From Pseudonocardiales bacterium (GTDB taxonomy: Bacteria > Actinomycetota > Actinomycetes > Mycobacteriales > Pseudonocardiaceae), in contig JAFAUB010000111.1 in the NCBI GenBank assembly GCA_019243635.1, forward strand, positions 1 to 63,151: a DNA stretch of 63,151 nucleotides, written 5' to 3'. The notes under the pieces were generated by a model. The model was not told the origin of the DNA. It was given only the letters and a program-made list of their open reading frames with translations, and made no database searches. Position 1 is the first letter of the stretch; every line of letters starts with the position of its first letter. Made by a program: the position numbers and the translations under genes. Below are positions 26,122 through 35,345 of the stretch, in pieces.

Positions 26122-26652
26122 TCAGCCGCCGAAGGTCTGCGTCCAGTAGAGCTTGCCAGAACCACTCTGAGCCACCGCCAGACCAGTCTCCTTGAACACG
26201 CAGTTCAGCATGTTGGCGCGGTGCCGAGGGCTGCTCGACCAGAAACTCACCGCTGCGTGAGCGCTCTGGGACTGGGCGACGTTCTCACCCCACCGTGAGT
26301 AGCCCAACCCGCTCAGCCGGCTGTCCACCGTACTGCCGTCAGCCCCGTCGTGACCGAACCCGTCGCGAGCGGCCTGGTCCCGGCTTTGCCGCTCAGCTGG
26401 AGTCTGCAGCTTCGGAACGACCCACAGGGAGGCACATCCCGCCCTGGCCCGTTCCCGGTTGACCATCGTGAGTGCCTGGCCCGCAGAAGCTGTGCCATCG
26501 GCACCGTCGGCTGAGCCGACAAGAGGGGTAACGTCGGCTGAGCCGACAAAAGAGGCACCGTCGGCTGAGCCGACGAGCGGGCCGAGGCTCGCCGCGACGA
26601 CCGGGACGACGAGCGCTACCAGGCGATACCTCCACGCGCACATGATCAGCAT
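26122..26652 (-). CDS. secreted CAP-domain (SCP-like) protein
   Basis: A 176-residue protein. A signal peptide (YRLVALVVPVVAASLGPLVG) precedes three VGSAD repeats and then a bacterial CAP domain with its typical blocks: VNRERARAGCASLWVV, DGFGHDGADG, YSRWGENVAQ, FWSSSPRHRANMLN and YWTQTFGG. Active-cleft residues (His, Glu, His) are present. ATG at 26652 follows GAGGGGGAG. Bacterial CAP proteins act outside the cell; enzymatic activity is not established for most. The repeats are encoded by three copies of a near-palindrome. Confidence 0.85.
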   Translation of the reverse strand: MLIMCAWRYRLVALVVPVVAASLGPLVGSADGASFVGSADVTPLVGSADGADGTASAGQALTMVNRERARAGCASLWVVPKLQTPAERQSRDQAARDGFGHDGADGSTVDSRLSGLGYSRWGENVAQSQSAHAAVSFWSSSPRHRANMLNCVFKETGLAVAQSGSGKLYWTQTFGG

Positions 26653-26821
26653 ACGCTCCCCCTCGTCGGGCTGTCACCGCCCCGCAGGGCGCAGCTGCGT
26701 CACAGCCAGCTTCGCCTCGACGACATCCGCGCCGCCACACGTGCCGGCGCCCGAGGGATTTTACCCGCGGCTAACCGGGCTCAGGCCGGGCGGTAACCAC
26801 GTGCTCCGTAGCGTCTGTCCC

Positions 26822-27034
26822 ATGACCCCGCAACTCACTCCCGCCTCTGGCCGCGAGGGCGACTGCTTTTCTCGGTCGCGCACCGGAAGCAACAGCGCTC
26901 CCACCGCGGCATGTCGCCGTGGTCTGGGTGTGCGGCCAGGCGAGTCGGACCCGGCCCGAATGCTGTCTGGGGTGCTGCTGCTCGTGGTCGCGACGATCAC
27001 CATGGCGATGGCGATGGCGTGGTGGCTGGTCTGA
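26822..27034 (+). CDS. possible 70-residue membrane protein
   Basis: A 70-residue frame from ATG at 26822 ending in one hydrophobic helix (MLSGVLLLVVATITMAMAMA). The N-terminal half is polar and basic. There is no good ribosome site, and much of the frame is complementary to open sequence on the other strand, so it could be spurious. It lies convergent to the MFS gene, 19 bases away. Confidence 0.3.
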   Translation: MTPQLTPASGREGDCFSRSRTGSNSAPTAACRRGLGVRPGESDPARMLSGVLLLVVATITMAMAMAWWLV

Positions 27035-27053
27035 GGTCCTCGGCTGAGCCCGG

Positions 27054-28526
27054 TCAGCCACCCGCGCGGCCGGCCGCCGCCAGCGGTACCGCGATGTCCT
27101 CCAGCGACCGGCCTTCGGCGGCGACCCCGAAGACCACCGCGACCACCCCACCGGCGATCATCACGAGCGCGCCGAGCAGATAGCCGAGAAACAGCCTGAA
27201 CGGCTGCGAGCCATCACCGATGAGTGCGCCGTAGATGACCGGACCGAGCGCACCGAAGCACTGCGCGATGGCGAAGAACACCGCGATCGCCTTAGCCCGC
27301 ACCTCGAGCGGGAAGATCTCGCTGACCGTCAGGTACGCGGCGGCGGCACCCGGCGAGGCGACGAAGAAGATCACGCACCAGGAGATCGTCTGGGTCGTCG
27401 CGGTGAGCAGCCCGGCATTGAACAGGAAAGCACTGATGCCGAGCAGGGCGCCGGAGATGATGTAGGTGCCGGCAATCATGGTCTTGCGACCGATCGTGTC
27501 GAAGAGATACCCGATGGTCAGCGGACCGGCCAGGTTGCCGACGGCGAAGGCGATGAGGAACAGCGGCGCCGACGTCGGCGCCACGCCGTAGAACTTCCCC
27601 AGCACCAGGGGAGAGGTGAAGAAGACGGCGTTGTACAGGAATGACTGGCTGATCATCAGCGACGCACCGAGCACGGCCCGGCTCGGGTACTCGCGGAACA
27701 GCACGCGGGTCAACGCCAGATAACCGATCCGGTCGGTCGGCAGCAGGTCGATCGCCTTGCCGTCGTCGACCGGCGGCACCGCCTTCCCGGACTGCGCCAC
27801 CTCGTACTCGATGGAGGAGATGGACTCCTCAGCAGCCCGCTCACGACCGTTCATGACCTGCCATCGGGGGCTCTCCGGCAGGTTACGCCGCACCAGCAGG
27901 ATGACCAGACCCAGTACCGGACCGATGAGGAAGCCTAACCGCCAGCCGATGCTGGGACTCATCACGTTCAGCAGGATCAACGTGCCCAGCGTGCCGAGGA
28001 GCACGCCCGCCCAGTACGTGCCGTTGACCGCGATGTCGACCCGCCCGCGGTACCGGGCCGGAATCATCTCGTCGATCGCGGAGTTGATCGCGGCATACTC
28101 ACCGCCGATGCCCGTGCCGGCGATAAAGCGGGTGAGGTACAGAAAGGCAATCCAGCCGGCGCCATTACCCAAGGTCAGCGCGGTGAGACCGCTGCCGAAC
28201 AGGTAGACACCGAGCGTGATCATGAATAGGTTGCGGCGCCCCAGCTTGTCCGACATCCGGCCGAACACCAGCGCGCCGACGACCTCGCCGACCAGGTACA
28301 CCGTCGCGATGAACCCGACCTCAGCGGAGGACAGGTTGAGCGTCTGGGGCTCGTTGAGCACCGCCCCGACATCGGTAGCGACCGTGATCTCAAGACCGTC
28401 GAGGATCCACGCCACCCCGAGCGCGATCACCATCCGGGTATGGAACGGCGCCCAGGGCAGCCGGTCGATCCTCGCCGGGATCAGGCTGCGGACCGCACCA
28501 GGCGTCAGGTGACTCGCGGTGGTCAT
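27054..28526 (-). CDS. MFS transporter, sugar/aromatic-acid porter type
   Basis: A 490-residue protein with 12 membrane segments. It has the MFS signatures GRMSDKLGRRNLFMI (loop 2-3), RFIAGTGIGGEYAAINSAID (helix 5), RRNLPESPRW (after helix 6) and SEIFPLEVRAKAIAVFFAIA. The GGEY segment and PESPRW motif place it with metabolite-proton symporters of the sugar/aromatic-acid branch. The start at 28526 has GGGAGG upstream. A divergent MarR-family gene 262 bases away is the likely regulator, suggesting uptake or export of an aromatic or phenolic compound; the substrate is inferred. Confidence 0.85.
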   Translation of the reverse strand: MTTASHLTPGAVRSLIPARIDRLPWAPFHTRMVIALGVAWILDGLEITVATDVGAVLNEPQTLNLSSAEVGFIATVYLVGEVVGALVFGRMSDKLGRRNLFMITLGVYLFGSGLTALTLGNGAGWIAFLYLTRFIAGTGIGGEYAAINSAIDEMIPARYRGRVDIAVNGTYWAGVLLGTLGTLILLNVMSPSIGWRLGFLIGPVLGLVILLVRRNLPESPRWQVMNGRERAAEESISSIEYEVAQSGKAVPPVDDGKAIDLLPTDRIGYLALTRVLFREYPSRAVLGASLMISQSFLYNAVFFTSPLVLGKFYGVAPTSAPLFLIAFAVGNLAGPLTIGYLFDTIGRKTMIAGTYIISGALLGISAFLFNAGLLTATTQTISWCVIFFVASPGAAAAYLTVSEIFPLEVRAKAIAVFFAIAQCFGALGPVIYGALIGDGSQPFRLFLGYLLGALVMIAGGVVAVVFGVAAEGRSLEDIAVPLAAAGRAGG

Positions 28527-28754
28527 CGGTGCCTCCCGGCCGTGAGGGCGTCGAGCAAGGCTAGCCCGGCCGTCGAGCTAGTCGCCCGGTCCCAGTAGCC
28601 CTGTAGATGTTGAGTTCGGGAAGCTGGGCCCGGGAGACTGGGCGCTGGTGAGCGCTCCCGTCGGACCGGGACGGCGGAGCGCCACCTACCGGTGAACATC
28701 CTTGCCGACGCCGGGAAGGCCGGGAATGCTTGAGGCGGACAGTGACTTGTCTGC

Positions 28755-28778
28755 GACATACAGTGAGACATACAGCGA
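28755..28778 (+). promoter_or_regulatory. 12-bp direct repeat before MarR gene
   Basis: GACATACAGTGA (28755-28766) is followed directly by GACATACAGCGA. The repeat ends against the AAAGGGG ribosome site of the MarR-family gene, so a protein bound here would block its translation start region. It is a candidate operator for autoregulation. Confidence 0.4.
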
Positions 28779-28788
28779 AAGGGGCTCA

Positions 28789-29271
28789 ATGCCTAGCTCC
28801 CCGCCGGTGGCTGACGACCTCAGGGTCGCGAGCCGGATCGGCACCGGGCTGGCCCGGTTGATCCGGCTCAGCGAGCGCGCCGCCGTCGCCTACGGGGACG
28901 ACCTCGACCGGCCGTCGTTCATGCTGCTCCACACGCTGGTCTGCGCTGGACCGTCGCGAGTCACCACACTCGCCGCCGCAGTGCACTCCGACCCCTCCAC
29001 AGTCAGCAGACAGGCCGCACATCTCGTCGGTATGAGGCTGGTGGAGCGGCGTGCTGACCCCGGTGACGGGCGCGCGTCGCTGCTTGCCATCACCGACGCC
29101 GGGATGGCGTTGCTGGAGCACGCCCAGCAGCGCCGCGACGACCGGACCACGGCGATCATCGCATCGTGGGAGCCCGCTGAACGCGAGCAGTTCGCCGACC
29201 TGCTCGACCGCTTCACCGCCGGCTACGAGGCGAACTGGTGTGCCGGCCGGCTGGACACCGCACGGAGCTGA
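28789..29271 (+). CDS. MarR-family transcriptional regulator
   Basis: A 160-residue winged-helix protein. The recognition region reads TTLAAAVHSDPSTVSRQAAH, the wing RADPGDGRASLLAITDAG, and helices at both ends form the dimer interface. ATG at 28789 follows AAAGGGG at five bases. It is divergent from the MFS transporter gene, and MarR proteins often control such an adjacent transporter in response to an aromatic ligand. It runs convergently into ppa, whose stop is five bases away. Confidence 0.85.
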   Translation: MPSSPPVADDLRVASRIGTGLARLIRLSERAAVAYGDDLDRPSFMLLHTLVCAGPSRVTTLAAAVHSDPSTVSRQAAHLVGMRLVERRADPGDGRASLLAITDAGMALLEHAQQRRDDRTTAIIASWEPAEREQFADLLDRFTAGYEANWCAGRLDTARS

Positions 29272-29275
29272 ACCG

Positions 29276-29794
29276 TCAGGCCCCCGGATCGGGCTGGACG
29301 GCACTGGTTCGAGCCCCGTCGCGGGCCCGCTCCCAGGAGACGCGGATCTCCTTCTCCGCTTCGGCGCGGCCCACCCAGTGGGCTCCCTCGACGCTCTTAC
29401 CGGGCTCCAGCGCCTTATACACCTCGAAGAAGTGCTGGATCTCCAGCCGGTAGAACTCATCGAGGTGCTGGATGTCGCGCAGGTGCTCCATCCGGAGGTC
29501 GGCGGTGGGCACGCAGAGCACCTTGTCGTCGCCACCCTTCTCGTCCCGCATGCGGAACATGCCGACCGCCCGGCAGCGGATCAAGCATCCCGGGAAGGTG
29601 GGCTCCTGCACCAGTACCAGCGCGTCCAGTGGGTCGCCGTCCTCGCCGAGGCTGTCCTCGATGAAACCGTAGTCAGCCGGGTACTGGGTGGCGGTGAACA
29701 ACGTGCGATCCAGCCGGATACGGCCCGTCTCGTGGTCCATCTCGTACTTGTTGCGCTGACCCTTGGGGATCTCGATGGTGACGTCGAACTCCAC
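29276..29794 (-). CDS. ppa: inorganic pyrophosphatase
   Basis: A 172-residue family I soluble pyrophosphatase that hydrolyses PPi to phosphate with Mg2+ and pulls biosynthetic reactions forward. Active-site blocks are present: [40 protein letters not shown] with its metal-binding aspartates, and [13 protein letters not shown] at 29794 follows GGGAGGG. The C-terminal 12 residues extend beyond the common core. Its place, divergent from dacB across an accessory insert, matches the ppa-dacB order in mycobacteria. Confidence 0.95.
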   Translation of the reverse strand: MEFDVTIEIPKGQRNKYEMDHETGRIRLDRTLFTATQYPADYGFIEDSLGEDGDPLDALVLVQEPTFPGCLIRCRAVGMFRMRDEKGGDDKVLCVPTADLRMEHLRDIQHLDEFYRLEIQHFFEVYKALEPGKSVEGAHWVGRAEAEKEIRVSWERARDGARTSAVQPDPGA

Positions 29795-29934
29795 TGTTCA
29801 CGCGCTCCCTCCCGCCGACGGACGCTGTGGCGTGTCCATAGATCCGTGAGCATGTGGCCGGCGCTCCAGCTCCGGGCACTGGGACCATCTAAGCCTCCGC
29901 GAGCCGATCCTGCCTGATGACCCGCAGGCAGTGC

Positions 29935-30246
29935 TTACGGCCCGATGAGGTTGCGGATCAGCCGTCCCAGCTCGGTGTGCCGGTCCTCGGGTAGGTCGCC
30001 GAGGTGTTCGCGAAGCCAGCTCTGTGGGTACCAGGCGAGCCGGTCGAGCATGACGGTGCCGATTCCGGGGATGGGTTCGTGAAGCTCGGGGTCGCGCATC
30101 TCGTGGGGGTCGATCTCAGCGACGATGACGCCCAGGCCCGACTCGTTATAGAGGCCGCTGGACACGACGAGGTGGGGAACGGCGGGTAGTACTTCTAGCT
30201 GGATAGGGTGTCCGGCGGTCCAGACCTGGCCGAAGCTAGGCGGCAC
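29935..30246 (-). CDS. probable type II toxin, PemK/MazF-like
   Basis: A 103-residue protein whose GTG at 30246 overlaps the stop of the upstream antitoxin by 11 bases, a layout typical of toxin-antitoxin pairs. VWTAGHPIQLEVLPAVPHLV and GLGVIVAEIDPHE resemble the beta-barrel start of CcdB/MazF-fold toxins, which cleave RNA or poison gyrase. The match is weak beyond the fold-level pattern, so target and activity are inferred. GAGGG precedes the start. Confidence 0.55.
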   Translation of the reverse strand: MPPSFGQVWTAGHPIQLEVLPAVPHLVVSSGLYNESGLGVIVAEIDPHEMRDPELHEPIPGIGTVMLDRLAWYPQSWLREHLGDLPEDRHTELGRLIRNLIGP

Positions 30247-30481
30247 CCGTTCCCTCCTGGCTGGCGTGGTGGCGGACGGCGGCCCGTCGGGCCGCGTAGG
30301 CGGCGAGCCGGTGCTCGTTGTCGATGCCGGCGGCCCGGCGCTCGGCGGCGGCCCGAGCGTAGGCGCGGCGAGTGGCTTCTCGTTGCGCTACTTGCGCCAG
30401 CCAGCTGGAGATGTCCAGTCCGTCGTACTCGGCTTCTCGGCGGATCTGAGCGGCCGTGGAAGGTTCTAGACTGATCGTCAT
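30236..30481 (-). CDS. antitoxin with ribbon-helix-helix-like N terminus
   Basis: An 81-residue protein from ATG at 30481; a GTG at 30493 is also possible and neither has a clear ribosome site. MTISLEPSTAAQIRREAEYD fits a ribbon-helix-helix DNA-binding start, and SSWLAQVAQREATRRAYARA a long toxin-binding helix. It precedes and overlaps the toxin gene. The palindrome ACGGTAGACCGT just upstream is a likely operator for self-repression. Confidence 0.6.
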   Translation of the reverse strand: MTISLEPSTAAQIRREAEYDGLDISSWLAQVAQREATRRAYARAAAERRAAGIDNEHRLAAYAARRAAVRHHASQEGTGAA

Positions 30482-30493
30482 ACGAGTTCGCAC

Positions 30494-30505
30494 ACGGTAG
30501 ACCGT
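30494..30505. promoter_or_regulatory. palindromic operator of the toxin-antitoxin pair
   Basis: ACGGT-AG-ACCGT is a perfect 12-base palindrome immediately upstream of the antitoxin start codons, the usual place for the operator that ribbon-helix-helix antitoxins bind. Confidence 0.5.
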
Positions 30506-30709
30506 ATCACTTGGCTTACCGGTGGTGAGTCACCTCAGGGTGGGCGGCTGGTGGGATGGGAACCAGTGATTCTCCGGTGTTCCGATCCCGCGCCCGAGGT
30601 GAGGTCGCAAGCTGGTCAAGTGGTACTCGTGGTCGCACAGCGCTTGGGCCCGACCCTGGTGGTGGCGGTGATGATGACGTCGGTGGGTGCGAGCAGGTGC
30701 AGGTGCCCG

Positions 30710-30973
30710 TCACCAGGTGCACACCAGGGTGTTGATCCGGTGCCGCAGGTGGGCGACCTCGTCGAGGTGCTGGTGCGCGACGGCGTACCGGCTGAGCTCC
30801 CGCAGGTCATCGGCGGCGAGGCGGGAGCGGACGGTGCCGGCGGTGTCCAGGGCCTCGGCGCCGAGGGTGGCGGCCTGGAGCGGGTCGCCGGTGGCCATCG
30901 TGAGACTGGCCAGCTTGGCCCGGCATCTCGCCAGGGGGCGGGCACAGCCGATGGTGAGCGCAGGTCACGGTGT
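30710..30973 (-). pseudogene. C-terminal remnant of a TPR-type XRE regulator
   Basis: The reverse strand reads ARCRAKLASLTMATGDPLQA and then DDLRELSRYAVAHQHLDEVA, ending RINTLVCTW and a stop at 30710. This is the last helical segment of the large regulator class also seen at 235-1476. A stop codon lies directly upstream and the DNA-binding part is missing, so only about 85 codons remain. The remainder of 30506-31092 holds nothing I recognise except the dacB ribosome site. Confidence 0.55.
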
Positions 30974-31092
30974 CAGGTGAGGCTGATCCGTTGCCGGCGC
31001 GGGTGATGGTCCAGCGCCACCGCGCTCCGGTGCAGTCCCGGAACGCGGCTATTTTCCTCCAGGACACCGCAGGTGAGACGTGAGGAGACCCA

Positions 31093-32556
31093 GTGTCGGG
31101 ACTTGGTGATCGGGTGGGTGCGGCGCTGCGCCTGCCGGCCCGGCGCGGCGGGCGGGTCGCGGTGGTCCTCACCCTCGTGCTGCTCGCGGTGGTCGCCGGG
31201 ATCGGCGTCGGGCTGAGCGCCACCGTGCTGGCCGACCCGGTCGCGGCGGTCGTGCCGCCGCCCCCGCCTGTGGTACCGCATCCGGTGCTGCGCCCAGCCC
31301 TCGACGACGGCCCGGCGCCGACCCGCGCCGGGGTCAGCGCCGTCCTCGACCCGCTGATCACGGCGGGCGGGCTGGGCACGCTGTCCGGCCGGGTGCTCGA
31401 CCCGGCGACCGGCACAGTCCTCTGGCAGCGCGACCCGGGAGCGGCGCTGGTGCCCGGATCGACCGCCAAGCTGCTCACCGCGTCGGCCGCCCTGCTGGCG
31501 CTGGACCACCAGGAACGGTTGCACACCACCGTAATGGCCGGTGCCGAGCCCGGCACCGTCGTGTTGGTCGGTGGCGGCGACCCGACGCTGTCCGCAGCGA
31601 GCCCCGGCACGCCGACCGGTTACCCGGGCGCCGCCCGGCTGGACGACCTGGTGGACCAGGTGCGGGCGGCGGCACGGGTCCCGGTGCGTCACGTCCTGGT
31701 CGATGTGAGCCGCTACACCGGCGACGCGCTGGCGCCTGGCTGGGTCCCCACCGACGTGGCCGCCGGGTACATCGCGCCGGTGGAACCGGTGATGCTCGAC
31801 GGGGGCCGCGCGGATCCCAGCCAGGACATCTCCGCACGAGCCGCGAAGCCGGCGACCGCTGCGGCCGAGGAACTGGCCCGCCGGCTGGGGGCCGACCCCG
31901 ACACCGTCTCGGTCGGCAACGCCTCGCCCGGCGCCGCGGTGCTCGGCGAGGTGTCCTCCCCGCCGGTTCAGGACCTGGTCGCCACCGCGCTGCAACGATC
32001 GGACAATGTGCTCGCCGAGGCCCTGGCCCGGGAGGTGGCGCGCGCAACCGGCGCGCCGGTGTCGTTCGCCGGTGCTGCCGAGGCGGTACTCGCCGTGCTG
32101 CGCCGCCACAGCTTCGACGTCAGCGGCGCCACCCTGGTCGATGGCAGCGGGCTGTCGGTCGACGACGCCGTCCCGGCGACGCTGCTCACCGAGCTGCTGG
32201 GCGCGGCAGCCGCCCCCGACAGGTCCAACGCCGATAAGGCTGGTAGGTCCGACGCCGACGTGGCCCGCCGGCAGCGGACCGCCGCACTGCGACCGCTGCT
32301 GGTGGGCCTGCCGGTGGCCGGCGGCAGCGGCACGCTCGCCGACCGCTTCCACGGCCCGGCTGGTGACGCCGGCCGAGGCTGGGTGCGGGCCAAGACCGGC
32401 ACCCTGACCGGCGTCAACAGCCTGGCCGGCACCGTGCTGGACGCCGACGGCGGGATGCTGGTGTTCGCGTTGCTGTCCAATGGTCCCAACCCGGTGGCAG
32501 CTCGCCCTCGGCTCGACGCGCTGGCGGCCGAGCTACGGTCCTGCGGTTGCCACTAG
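31093..32556 (+). CDS. dacB: D-alanyl-D-alanine carboxypeptidase/endopeptidase (PBP4 type)
   Basis: A 487-residue class C penicillin-binding protein that trims peptidoglycan stem peptides outside the membrane. An N-terminal membrane anchor (VAVVLTLVLLAVVAGIGVGL) precedes a Pro-rich linker. The three active-site motifs are present: S123-T-A-K (PGSTAKLL), S303-D-N (QRSDNVLAE) and K-T-G near 435 (RAKTGTLTG). The intervening domain is shorter than in E. coli DacB. GTG at 31093 follows GAGGAG. It is the first gene of a rightward run leading to hpt and ftsH. Confidence 0.93.
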   Translation: MSGLGDRVGAALRLPARRGGRVAVVLTLVLLAVVAGIGVGLSATVLADPVAAVVPPPPPVVPHPVLRPALDDGPAPTRAGVSAVLDPLITAGGLGTLSGRVLDPATGTVLWQRDPGAALVPGSTAKLLTASAALLALDHQERLHTTVMAGAEPGTVVLVGGGDPTLSAASPGTPTGYPGAARLDDLVDQVRAAARVPVRHVLVDVSRYTGDALAPGWVPTDVAAGYIAPVEPVMLDGGRADPSQDISARAAKPATAAAEELARRLGADPDTVSVGNASPGAAVLGEVSSPPVQDLVATALQRSDNVLAEALAREVARATGAPVSFAGAAEAVLAVLRRHSFDVSGATLVDGSGLSVDDAVPATLLTELLGAAAAPDRSNADKAGRSDADVARRQRTAALRPLLVGLPVAGGSGTLADRFHGPAGDAGRGWVRAKTGTLTGVNSLAGTVLDADGGMLVFALLSNGPNPVAARPRLDALAAELRSCGCH

Positions 32557-32577
32557 TTCCGCGTTACCGTCGTCGGT

Positions 32578-33660
32578 ATGGGACATCCCGCGCTCGACAC
32601 CCCGCAGGCACCCCGGACGGGCCCGACCGGCTCCCCGATCGACTGGGCTGTGGCCGCGGTCACCGCGCAACGCCTGCTGCCCGCCGGCCCCGCCGTACCC
32701 GCCGGGGAGGCGGCCACGGCGGTGCGCCAGCTGCGCGCCCTGTCGGTTACCGCCGAGGAGCACGTGCGGACGCTGACCGGGCTGGATGACGGCCGGCCGC
32801 CCCGTCCCGCCGAGGTGGTGGACCGGCCTGGGTGGGTGGATGCGGCGACCGAAGGCCTGTGCCGGCTGCTGGCCGACTACCGGATTCCGGCGGGACGAGC
32901 CGGCCGTATGCTGGCCACCACCGCCGGCATGCAGGTGGGAGTCGCGCTGGCGTTCCTGGCCTCCCGGGTACTCGGGCAGTACGACCCGTTCGGTGGCCCG
33001 TCCGAAGACCCTGGGCGGCTGCTGCTGGTCGCCCCCAACGTGGTCACCGTGGGCCGGACGTTGGACGTCCCGGCCAGTGAGTTCCAGATGTGGGTCTGCC
33101 TGCATGAGGCCACGCACCGGCTGCAGTTCAACGCCGTGCCGTGGCTACGCGAGCATTTCGCCAACCAGGTACGGTCCTTCGTCGCCGCCACCGAGGACCC
33201 GGACACCATGGCCAAGATGATCGGCCGGCTGCCCTCGGCCCTGCGCGGGGCCCGGCGCGGAGAGGCGTCGGACGCGCTCAGCGTGCTGACCCTGCTGCAG
33301 GACCCCGAGCAGCGTGCGGTGCTCGACCGGCTACTCGCCTTGGCCACCCTGCTGGAGGGGCACGCCGACCACGTCATGGACGCGGTCGGACCGTCGGTGG
33401 TGCCCTCGGTACGGCTGATCCGACAGCGGTTCACCGCACGCCGGCAGGGCGGCGGTCTCGCCGAGCGGGTGCTGCGAGCCGTCCTGGGCATCGACGCCAA
33501 GCTGCGCCAGTACGCCGAGGGCGCGGCGTTCACCCGGCACGTGGTGAATGCCGTCGGCATGGACCGGTTCAATACAGTGTGGACCTCACCGGAAACGCTG
33601 CCCACCCGCGCCGAGATCGCCGACCCGGCGGCGTGGCTGTACCGCATGACGCCGGCCTGA
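32578..33660 (+). CDS. zincin-like metalloprotease family protein (DUF2342)
   Basis: A 360-residue soluble protein with the zinc motif H176-E-A-T-H (CLHEATHRLQF) and a downstream helical region (LEGHADHVMDAVG) that supplies the third ligand in this family. It belongs to the actinobacterial Zincin_2 family, often annotated as F420-biosynthesis associated, although its role is unknown. ATG at 32578 lies 21 bases after dacB. The position between dacB and tilS is conserved in mycobacteria. Confidence 0.88.
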   Translation: MGHPALDTPQAPRTGPTGSPIDWAVAAVTAQRLLPAGPAVPAGEAATAVRQLRALSVTAEEHVRTLTGLDDGRPPRPAEVVDRPGWVDAATEGLCRLLADYRIPAGRAGRMLATTAGMQVGVALAFLASRVLGQYDPFGGPSEDPGRLLLVAPNVVTVGRTLDVPASEFQMWVCLHEATHRLQFNAVPWLREHFANQVRSFVAATEDPDTMAKMIGRLPSALRGARRGEASDALSVLTLLQDPEQRAVLDRLLALATLLEGHADHVMDAVGPSVVPSVRLIRQRFTARRQGGGLAERVLRAVLGIDAKLRQYAEGAAFTRHVVNAVGMDRFNTVWTSPETLPTRAEIADPAAWLYRMTPA

Positions 33661-33689
33661 CACCGGCGCCGCACCCCGCGGTCAGCCAG

Positions 33690-34616
33690 GTGCGCGCCGC
33701 AGTCCGCCGGTTCCTGGCCACCCACGACACGGGTGACACCGTCGCGGTGGCCTGCTCCGGCGGTGCCGACTCACTGGCGCTGGCCGCCGCGACCGTGCAC
33801 TGCGCCGCCGCGCTGGGCCTGGCGGTGCACGGCCTGGTCGTCGACCACCAGCTGCAGCCGGACTCGGCGGTGGTGTCGCAGGCCGCCGCCCAGGCGCTAC
33901 GCCGGCTCGGCGCCACCGCAGTGCGGGTACTGCGGACCACCGTGGACGGCCCGGGTGGTCCGGAGGCGACGGCCCGCCGGGCCCGGTACGCGGCACTGCG
34001 CGAAGCCGCGCCGGCCGGAGCGCTGGTGCTGCTCGGCCACACCCTGGACGACCAGGCTGAGACGGTGCTGCTAGGGCTGGGGCGGGGCTCGGGGCCCCGG
34101 TCGGTGGCGGGGATGCGGGAGCTTGACCCGCCCTGGGGCCGGCCGTTGCTCGGGGTGCGCCGAGCCGTCACCGCCGCGGCCTGCGCCGCGCTGGACCTGG
34201 CCCCGTGGGCCGACCCGCACAATGCCGACCCCCGGTTTCAGCGGGTCCGGCTGCGCACCGAGGTGCTGCCGCTGTTGGAGGATGTGCTGGCCGGTGGGGT
34301 GGCACGGGCCCTGGCCCGTACCGCCGAGCAGCTGCGGGAAGATCTCGACGTGCTCGACGGGCAAGCGGGTGGGTTGCTGGCGCAAGCGCGACGGGGCGCT
34401 GATCTGGACGTCGCGGCGCTTGGCCGGGCACCGGCCGCGCTGCGCCGCCGGGTGCTCCGTCGCTGGCTGCTCGACGCCGGGGTGGCTGAGCTGACCGACG
34501 CCCACCTACGCGCTGCCGATGACCTCATCGGCCGGTGGTCGGGCCAGGGGGCGCTACGGTTGCCGGGCGCCTTCGAGCTGGTTCGGGCACAGGGGAGGCT
34601 GCATGTGTCCGGGTGA
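33690..34616 (+). CDS. tilS: tRNA(Ile)-lysidine synthetase
   Basis: A protein of about 308 residues that modifies the CAU anticodon of a minor tRNA-Ile to lysidine, using ATP. The PP-loop SGGADS ([13 protein letters not shown]) lies close to the N terminus, followed by [10 protein letters not shown] and [13 protein letters not shown], which bind ATP and Mg2+. I give GTG at 33690; similarity to the family would continue about 11 residues upstream to a CTG at 33657 that overlaps the preceding stop, so the start is unsettled. The C terminus overlaps hpt by 14 bases. Confidence 0.9.
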   Translation: MRAAVRRFLATHDTGDTVAVACSGGADSLALAAATVHCAAALGLAVHGLVVDHQLQPDSAVVSQAAAQALRRLGATAVRVLRTTVDGPGGPEATARRARYAALREAAPAGALVLLGHTLDDQAETVLLGLGRGSGPRSVAGMRELDPPWGRPLLGVRRAVTAAACAALDLAPWADPHNADPRFQRVRLRTEVLPLLEDVLAGGVARALARTAEQLREDLDVLDGQAGGLLAQARRGADLDVAALGRAPAALRRRVLRRWLLDAGVAELTDAHLRAADDLIGRWSGQGALRLPGAFELVRAQGRLHVSG

Positions 34617-35202
34617 CCGCCGGCCGAGCCGGCAATCCCACCCCGGTCTGTACCACGGTGATATCGCCTCCGTCCTCGTCACCGAGGAGCAGATCCGGCA
34701 CCGCATCGCCGAGCTCGCGCAGCAGGTCGCCGGTGACTTCCAGACCGAACACGGCATGGGCGACCTGCTGCTCGTCGGCGTGCTCAAAGGCGCGGTGATG
34801 TTCATGACCGACTTCGCCCGAGCGCTGCCCATCCCGGTACAGCTGGAGTTCATGGCGGTGTCCTCATACGGCTCGGCGACGTCATCCTCCGGGGTGGTGC
34901 GAATCCTCAAAGACCTGGACCGAGACATCTCCGGCCGCAATGTGCTCGTCGTGGAGGACATCATCGACTCGGGGTTGACGCTGTCCTGGTTGTTGCGCAA
35001 CCTGGCGACCCGCCGCCCAGCCGCGTTGGAGGTGTGCACGCTGCTGCGCAAGCCGGACGCGGTCCAGGTCGACGTGCCGGTGCGCTACATCGGCTTCGAC
35101 ATCCCCCGGGAGTTCGTCGTCGGTTACGGCTTGGACTACGGCGAGCGCTACCGCGACCTGCCCTACATCGGCACCCTCGCCCCCAAGGTCTACGCCGATT
35201 AG
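34603..35202 (+). CDS. hpt: hypoxanthine phosphoribosyltransferase
   Basis: A 199-residue purine-salvage enzyme joining hypoxanthine or guanine to PRPP. The PRPP-binding loop [14 protein letters not shown] and the substrate blocks [17 protein letters not shown] and [20 protein letters not shown] are intact. ATG at 34603 follows AGGGGAGG and overlaps the end of tilS, implying translational coupling. The tilS-hpt-ftsH order is widespread in Gram-positive bacteria. Confidence 0.95.
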   Translation: MCPGDRRPSRQSHPGLYHGDIASVLVTEEQIRHRIAELAQQVAGDFQTEHGMGDLLLVGVLKGAVMFMTDFARALPIPVQLEFMAVSSYGSATSSSGVVRILKDLDRDISGRNVLVVEDIIDSGLTLSWLLRNLATRRPAALEVCTLLRKPDAVQVDVPVRYIGFDIPREFVVGYGLDYGERYRDLPYIGTLAPKVYAD

Positions 35203-35345
35203 CGGTTCCCTGAGCTCCACCTGTGGTGTGAGCCGGGACCGATACCACCATTGGGGGTGCACATCGGCCCCGCAGCGTCGACTCCGGTTCATCCACCGGC
35301 CGAGCGCCCGGACCGCCGGGTAGGGTGGACCCAACGGGAGTGCTC

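Noticed and set aside
30973..32352. A 459-codon minus-strand frame
   Set aside because: It is antisense to dacB, whose three active-site motifs on the plus strand are decisive.
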